64,000 nucleotides of DNA from CAIYOL01 sp964494805 (GTDB taxonomy: Bacteria > Planctomycetota > Phycisphaerae > Sedimentisphaerales > Anaerobacaceae). Position numbers and translations under genes: made by a program. The stretch covers positions 124,001-188,000 of the forward strand of contig CAZBST010000002.1 of NCBI GenBank assembly GCA_964494805.1. The letters are read 5' to 3'. Shown one piece after another: positions 7,062-16,000 of the stretch. The notes below the pieces were generated by a model, which did no database searches, was not told the DNA's origin, and worked only from the letters and a program-made list of their open reading frames with translations. Each line of letters opens with the position of its first letter. Within the stretch, counting starts at the first letter, position 1.

Positions 7062-10000
7062 TTAATAGCACGGCAGAGAAACTGACCAGCCGCTCGTATT
7101 CCCAAGGCTATCACGCGTTCTGAAATGGAAATAGAGATATTGATGTTCTCTGCCTATGGAGACATTGTTCCATTCCCGTTCAGTCGTCCAGCCACTATTG
7201 ATAGAATTGGGTTTGACGCATTCAAAGTAATACTCCACAGGGTCACTACCTTCCAGGTCTATGGCTTCTGCTGCCGTCATATTGGCATAAGCATACAGTC
7301 CGCCGCCGGTCTCGTAAGGAGCTACTTCCCACACCACATTTATCGGCGGGTTGGTGTCCGGCAACGGCTCCTCTGCAGTAGTAGTTGCGGAAGCGGGGTC
7401 TGACCAGCCGGTTTCATTATGTGGAATAGCACCATCGCGAGCCTTAACCATAAATGTATACTCGGTAGTTGGGGTAAGGCCTGAAGCTACATAGGTCGGA
7501 CTTGCCTGCCAATTACTGTTGGCGTCGCCGTCGGTGGTACATTCGAAGTAATACTCTACAGGCGGGGTACCCGTGGGGCCGTCATCTGCAGTCGTTGCCG
7601 TCATCATAATCGTACTTGAGCCGGTTGCCGTCGGTACCAAGGCCCAGGTCATAGGATCGGGTTGCGGCGGATCGTTGTCTACCGGCTGGGGCGGCAATTG
7701 GCCGGCTACTGCATAGGCGATTATCGACCACAGAGTTTCATGGTCTCTTTCATCACGGGCCTTCACCCTGTAGCCATATACGGTGTTCTGGTCGAGGTTG
7801 GTGTGAACGTATGTCGTATTGGGGTTCCAACCGCTGTTGTTGTCATGGGTGACGCATTCAAAGTAATACTCAACCACACCGCCCCAGGAGTCAAAGGCAG
7901 TTTCGGCTGTCATACTGATTGTATAAGGAGGCGTTGTTGTAGTCGAATAAGGCTTTATCTCCCACTTGCTCGGATTAGGAAGTGGAGCATCAGTATCTTC
8001 GGCAAGCCAGCATCCGTCTAATATGGCCTGGTCCTTGAAGTCAACGTGTGTATCAAACGTAAGGTCGGCACCACCACACCAATCGTTGTCATCCGAGCAA
8101 TTATCTTCAAGCCAGTGCAGACTGAATATCGCGTAGTCAATAAGATCAACTAGCCCATCATGGGACAGGTCACAGAAACTGCATAGCTCTATTGGATGAG
8201 CAAGCAGATAATGATAGCCCATATCCACTACATTTGTATCAAATACTTCGTCGGTACGCGTGGTGTACGGGTTGGACAAGCCGACATTGCTTGCCAGGTC
8301 ATTTCCGGCATCGACGCAGAGGCTGTCAGTAGTCTGATTTGGGTCGCCAGTGTCAGTTTGACTGAGATAGTAGCTACCCAGCGGCCCAGTTACGAAACAC
8401 GGGTCGGCCTGGATGTTTCCGACACCCCAGTTGAGTGCACAACCCGGGTCAATAGAGATATAGGGAATTCCACCCATAACATCGCTGTAGGAGACATTCG
8501 CCGTAGAAGGTCTTGGGTCGTATTCGAAGCCGGATCCGATAGCGAGCTGGGGACCATTTTGACCATAGTTGTTCCAGATAATACTGTTAATTATATTGGT
8601 ATGATTCCCATAGGAACAGCACAATCCACCACCATATGCGGCCTCAAAGCCGAGTCCTGTAACAACGTTATCTGCAATCGTACAGTTGACGATGTTAGGC
8701 TCTGAGTGCCAATTGGCCGAAATACCCCCGCCATCTCTGCCGGCAAAGTTACCGGTTATCAAGCAGTTTGTAACAAGTGGTAAGCCAGCAACACCGGTGA
8801 AGAATAGGCCCCCACCAGATGTATCGGCCTCGTTATCAGAGATGTTAGAATCAAAGATTTCAACATCCATAGATGCACCGTAGATTCCACCGCCCTGTCC
8901 GCCTATATCGTTTACCTCCTCCGGTGCCGTGCCGGCGAAGTTGCTTTGGATAATGCTATGTTCGATTACCACTAAGCTGGAGGCTCCGAACAAGCCGCCG
9001 CCCTGATATGCCAAATTGCCGGAGACGTTGCAATCGACAATTTGAGCACTGGCTTTGGACCAGTACATTGCTCCGCCGATGGCGGCCAAATTGTCGCTGA
9101 ATATACAATTCTCAAGTATAACATCTGCACCGGTTTCCCATGCCAAAGCGCCGCCATAACTTACATAGGGGTCATCGTTGTTGACCGGATAGTTAATGTC
9201 AGCCGTATTACCCACAAAATTACAGTCTGTAAATACCAACGAGCTGTTTGCTTCACAAAATACCGCACCACCGAAGTTCTCAATTTCCCAGGGTATACTG
9301 GGTTCTACTCTGTCTTCCGGCGGCCAGCCATCCAAGCCGGTGATTCCGCAGGTACCACCTTCGGTACGGTTATTGATAAAAGTACAATGTGTAAACGTCG
9401 GGTAGCACTGTTCGCCGACGAACACCGCACCGCCTCGGCCGGTGTACTCGTTGTAAAAATCATAGAAACTGTTCTGGGCGGGGCCGGTTCTTTCATAGCC
9501 TTGACTGGAGTTGACCCAAGGCACATTATACCAGCGACTATCCTCTCCATAATACCAACCACCGCCGCGGCCGCCTTGTCCATAGGCATCTTCGGTAGTA
9601 CCGCCATTGCCGCCATTGCCGCCATTACCTCCAATAGCGCTGCAATTTTCGAAAGTGCAATTAATGACAGCCGGATTGCTGTTGATAAGACAAGCCAATC
9701 CGCCGCCGTAAGCCCTGCCCGGCCAGCCGCCGTCAGTGCCGCGAATATTGGGGTCCTCGGGGTCGCTACCAGAACCGTCAAAGCCATTGCCGCCGCTGCC
9801 ACCAATAACACTGCAATCAGCAATTATACAATTTTTAATGGTCGGCGATGCCATATAGCAGACGATTCCACCGCCGAAGGCGTGTTCTCCATTATACCCA
9901 TCCTCGCCTAATTCGTCAGCATCAAGTCCATTATAAGCCTGGTGGACAAACCCTCTGATAGTAATACCGTTAAGAACTGTTTCAGGACCCACATTATAAA

Positions 10001-13000
10001 TTATGAAAGCGCTAGTGTTAATGTAGCCCTCTTCTCCAATTGCCATTTCGATAGCTGTCGCAGCAACGACGCATGGGTCCTCAGGAGCAATACCACTTAT
10101 AGTAATGTTCGCATCGTGAATATAATAACCTGAAGAAGTAGTATAAGTGCCTGGTGCGATCAGAACCATATCGCCATCCTCGGCTGCGTCCAATGCCTGC
10201 TGAATCGACGAGTAGTCACCGGGAACAGTAATGGTCACAGGCAGTTCAAATTCAACGTAAACTGTTTTATCACCGCTCATAGTAACGGTATTAGTCGTGG
10301 CGTTAGAAGCGTCATTATCCGTCCCAATCCATCGTTTGACCCGGTAACCTTCGCTTGGAAAGGCAGTAAGGTCTACGACTTCGCCACGCGAGTAAGTGCC
10401 GCCTGCAGGTGCAATAGTGCCGCCGGAACCAATTACGCCGGTCGTCAATTCGCAGGTGTTCTTCACGAACGTCACGGTGACTTCCCTATTCTCATCCATC
10501 AGCACCGTGTTCTCGGTGCCGATTAGCGCATCGTTGTCCGTACCGGTCCACAAAACCTGGTAGTTCACCGGCGGCGGACTGGGACTAACAGTCAGATGCA
10601 CTGTCATATACTGGTAGTAGTAGTTACTGCCGTTAGGATCAACCACAGGCTGGTCAGCCGAACCCAAATCAGGAACTGCAATAGCTGTAGAGGTCAACTG
10701 ATACTGAGGCGCTATGAACAGCTTGTAATGATAACCCATATCTACTATGACGCTGTTTGGATTTGGGTGATTGGGGTCGTAGGTGTCGGGGAAGCTGTCG
10801 GTTCTGGTAGTGTAGCTATCAAGACCGATATCAGGATCATTCGCATCAGCACTTCCACTATCAACGCAGGGGCTGTTTATATCTTGTCCGGCAGCAATTT
10901 GACTTAGGAAATAACCCGCAACAAAGCATGGGTCTTCATCGATATTATAGCTGTTGGGGTCCCAGCTGTGACTGCAGGGGTCCCAGTTAAGTACGCAATT
11001 AACGTCAACAAAGATGGGATCCGGGATTACCGAAATCAAGTCAATCGCATCCATAAGCGCATCGACCACTTGTTCAGCACCAGCTGCCTGCAGGACAGTC
11101 CCTCCGGTTTCGCTGGCTAAACTTGCGAAATAACCGGCCGCCTCAGCATCTCCGCCAACCAGCAACGACACAATGCGTTTTGGCTCAACCCCACCTGCTG
11201 CTGTGACAATATCTTCAAGCACATAATTCGTAAAAGGCTCAGGGTCATGGGGCGGAGCATCACCCATAAGAATAACTACTCTCATCACGTTACCATGCCG
11301 CCATGCCCCCGGTCCCGATGATGCGGGGCTGGCCCCATACAACTGGCCATCCAATGTCACCCCCAGTGAGTTATGGTCGATACAATGCATCAAAGCCGTG
11401 TAGACCGATTCAGGCCCATCACCACCACCCGAGGCGGTCAACGAATCAATCGCAGCTACCACTAAATTGGCATCTGTTGTGAAGCCCAAAACAGTTCTAT
11501 ATGGATAATCAGTCACACCGCCATACGGAATATCGATGTCCGGGTCCAAGTTCGGCTGATTAAAATCTTTATAGTCCACCACGGCCATCCTGGAATTTGG
11601 ACCTGGAATATTAGTTTTTATAGCACTGGTTATTTCAGTCGCCGCTTCTTTAACGGCGTCGATATCATCCTCCATACTTCCGGTTGAATCTATACAGAAG
11701 ACAAGGTCGAGCGCCTCTATTCTCGCCCCAAATACGTTCGGGTCCGTGGCATCCTGAACGTCACTGTATGTGACATTTACCGTTGACGGCCTTGGGTCGT
11801 ACGGAATGCCGGTGGCGACTGCAAGTTGTGAACCTTGAATACCGATGTTACCCGAGTTGCCCCAGATGATGCTGTTAATGATATGAGCATAACTATTATA
11901 AGAGCAGTACAGTCCTCCGCCGAAACCACCTTCAAAGCCGATTCCTGTAACCCTGTTGTCTGCAATCGTACAATTGATTATATTCGGCTCCGAGTACCAA
12001 TTTGCTGAAATACCCCCGCCGTCTCTGCTGGCAAAGTTACCGGCTATCAGGCAGTTCTTGATAAGTACCGCGTTCTCACCGGGCATATCCTCGCCATCAA
12101 CGTCCTTGTTGGAGATATAGATTCCGCCGCCAGAGCCCCTTGCGTCATTATTGGTGATATTGCAGTCAACAATCCCAGCATTGACGCCAAGGCAAGATAT
12201 CCCGCCACCCTCGCCGGCCGTAACTGTAGCTTCATTTTCGCTGAAATCGCTTCCTGTAATATTGACCGCCCCTCCGACGAAAAGCGCGCCACCACCGTGG
12301 AGTGCTGAATTGTTTGTGAAGTTGCAGTCGCCAATCACCGGGTCAGAATGGCTCGAATATATAGCGCCGCCAATGGTCGCTACATTGTCGCTGAAAGTGC
12401 ATTCCTCAAAGGCAAGGTCTGACTCATCTTCAAAAGCTATCGCACCACCATAACTGACAAACAAGTCACTACTCGCCGGCAGATTATTGGTATCGGATAA
12501 GTTGTCGCTGAACACACAGCCTATAAACTGGGCAGTGCTGTTTCCAGCGACATAGACCGCACCGCCGAAGTTATCTATCTTATAGCGTATACTTGGCTCA
12601 TACCTGGCATCCACTGGAGAGCCATCCAGGCCGCAAATTCCATTGGTACCCCCGAAGCTGCTATTATTGGTAAAAGTGCAATCTATAAATTCCGGAGAGC
12701 AGCCTGAGCCAACATATACCGCACCACCACGGCCTGTGTATTCAGTGTACAGGTCAAACATCAAGCCGTAATAGTACCAGCGATTGCCTTCACCGTAATA
12801 CCAGCCGCCACCTGGTCCGCCCCATCCCCAGGGTCCGGGGGGAAAAGGATTACCGTCGCCACCGTCGCCGCCATTACCTCCAACGGCGATGTTATTTTGA
12901 AAAGTGCAATTTATAACGATTGGGCTGCTGTCATCGAAGCAGGCCAGCGCGGCACCATAAGCTCTTCCCGGCCAGCCCCCGGCACCACCATCCGGAAACT

Positions 13001-16000
13001 CAGCGCAGCCATTAAAACCATTGCCACCATTGCCGCCGGTGATGCTGCAATCTGAGATTACGCAGTTCTTAATAGTCGGTGAGGCATGTCCAAAGTAGTC
13101 GCCTTGGACGTCTCCGCAGGATATTCCGCCACCGGAAAGCCATCCACCACCGCTTCCAGGTTCAGCACATAGTTGACCATTAGTACCAGTACCGCCGAAG
13201 TCAACATATCCTCTAATCGTAAGACCATTCAAAATTGTATTATGGCCTACCTCGTTAAAACGGAAAATACCGGTAGGCCTCGGAAGAGCAGGTTCTTCAA
13301 TCCTCCTCTCGATAATTGTATTAGCAACGCAGCAAGGGTCATCAGGATTGGTACTGGTTATGGTAATAGCCTTACCAGTGATTTCAAAACCCAACTGGGT
13401 GTAATAAGGCTCTGGCGCCGCACTAATTTCAATTATATCTCTATCGTCCGCCTCATCGATAGCCAGCTGAATCGATGGATAATCGGCGGGGACATAAAGC
13501 GTTCGCGGTGAATAAAACTGAGCAAAAACCTCCTTGTGCGCATCCATAGTTACCGTATTATTATGTGAATCTAAGAGGTCGTCGTCGGTACCTGTCCATA
13601 TAACAACCTCAGAAGGATTAGCTGGCGTAGCGGTCAAAGGTACCACGGTGCCCGGCGGCCAGATAGTAAGACCCGGCGGGTCTATCGTGCCGTCGCCAAT
13701 AACATGAGTAACTAATTTTTTATACCCGCTACTAGGTTGGAACTCGACGGTTACCGTCTTGTCAGAATTCATTGTTACCTTATTGTAGTTCGGGTCCGGC
13801 GGATACACAGGGATATAATCAGACCCGGTCCACTTGTAAACTTCCCAATTGGGATCCGGATCTGCGTAAAGCTCTATTACTCTGCCCTGGTTGACATCAT
13901 ATGTTCCCGGTTCCCAAGGCGGTAAAACTGTCCCGAAAGCGCCATAACCCTGGTCTACCACCTCAATAGTAAGCTGGTATTGCGGCACAACAAGCCCTGC
14001 CTGGTAGTGATAACCCATATCAACAGCGCAAGAATCAGCAACAAGGTCGGTTCGAGTGGTCAGCGGCATACCTATAATTAACTCAAGGTCGCAGGCATCG
14101 CCATATCCGGCATCGACACAATTACTGTCTTCCAACTGTCCCGCAGCAATCTGGCTCAAAAAGTAAGTCTGCTCCGTGGGCTTTGTCCCGGCAAACAACG
14201 GGTCTTCGTCAATATTACCAGCCAGCCACCAAAAAGCAGTATACGTTTGAGTTTCATCTTCCAGCCAGACACCGTCTTCACCGCCCTGGACATCGCTATA
14301 AGCGACATTGACATCTGCATAAGGACCATCTCCATATGGATATGAACCATAGGGGTTCCCCACTGCGATTTGCGAACCGCCGGCTACTGCCCCATTACCC
14401 CACAAAATACTGTTGTCTACATCGACCCAGGCCCAATATTCCGCACTACTTACGCCGCCGCCAACGCTTACCGGCCCGATAACCTGGTTGCCAGCAAAAG
14501 TGCAGTTGGTAATTTGAACCCATGAGCCGCGATTGTTCGACAGGCCTCCGCCGTACGCATAAGCGGTATTGTCGGTTATAAGACAGTTAGTAACCTGATG
14601 GGGGTAGTCGGACCAGCCTTCAAAAAATATCGCTCCGCCCGTACCATAAACTGAAGCAGCGGCATTATTGCCGGTCAAACAAGAGCTACTGATTGTAAGC
14701 AGTCCGTTGATGAAAGAAAACCCTCCGCCAAATGATGCCAAATTATCCTTTACCATGCAATTTTTAACAGTTGCTGTACAGTTATAATCCCACACTCCGG
14801 CGCCTTCAAAAGCCGTGTTACCACTGAAGTTGGAATCCTCAACGGTCAGGAGTGTTTCTTCCAGATATATGCCACCGCCAAACTCCGCATCGTTGTTACT
14901 GAAATTAGTGTCATGGACATCCACCGTAAAACCCAATGATGCCCCCCCGACATAGCCGCCGCAGATGCCGCCGCCTACACCCAACTCAGACTCAGCGACG
15001 TTTCCATTTACATCACAGAAATTGAACGCGGCCGTACCTCCAGAATTGAAATAAATTCCACCTCCATCAATGCCTGCATTATTATCTTCTACTCTGCAAG
15101 AATTAAATACAGAATTGCAGTTGCCTTCATAATATTCACCGCCACCCAGACCAACCGGGCCGTAGTAATTCTGGCCGACGGCATTATTATCACTTATTGT
15201 GCAAGCAGTAAGATTAACTATGCAATTGTGTTCATAGTAATTACCGCCGCCACAAAGTACTGTTTGATTCACTGCACCAAAGCCATCAGGATCATCAGGT
15301 CTGTCTGCTCCGTCGGCGCATGGAGCCCCACCATTGCCACCGACCCCACCTTCACCGCCATCACCACCCTCGTTGCCATAGCCGCCATCGCCACCATTGC
15401 GGCAGTTTCCTGGATTACCATCGCTATCACCGCCGTCACCACCATCACCACCATTACCACCGTTGCCGCCTTGGTAAAAACCTCCATCATTAATAAAGAG
15501 CTCACTGCCTGTGATTATAGTATCCACCATAGTAACATTACATTGGTACTCATAGTATATAGCCCCAGCAAATGATTGCGACCCGTCATAGCCTGCATGC
15601 CCGCCGTTTCCGCCATCGCCTGCATAGCCACCGTTACCGCCATCGCCCGGAGTTCCTGGTGGAGGCCCAGCAGCACCGCCGCCACCGCCACCGCCTCCAT
15701 TACCACCGTTGCCGCCATTACCGCCGGTTGCCCCTGTGCCATTTATCGTATTACAATTTATGATTTCACAATCCACGATTAGCGGCTGGCAGCTGGCACC
15801 GAAGTATATCGCACCACCATAAGCATCTCCCCCATTGCCGCCATCTCCACCATTACGGCCATTTTTGCCATCACCGCCGTCGCCGCCGCGTCCACCATTA
15901 GGATTTGTTAAAGGGTCACCACCGGCCCCATCGCCGCCATTACCGCCACTGCCACCGTTTCCTCCATTGCCACCGCTTCCTCCATTTCCGCCGATAGCTC

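Noticed and set aside
15269..15782. Several open frames on both strands rich in Ala/Met/Val or Arg/His/Ser
   Set aside because: They are shadows of the GGN-codon repeats in the giant protease gene and have low-complexity composition with no start signals.
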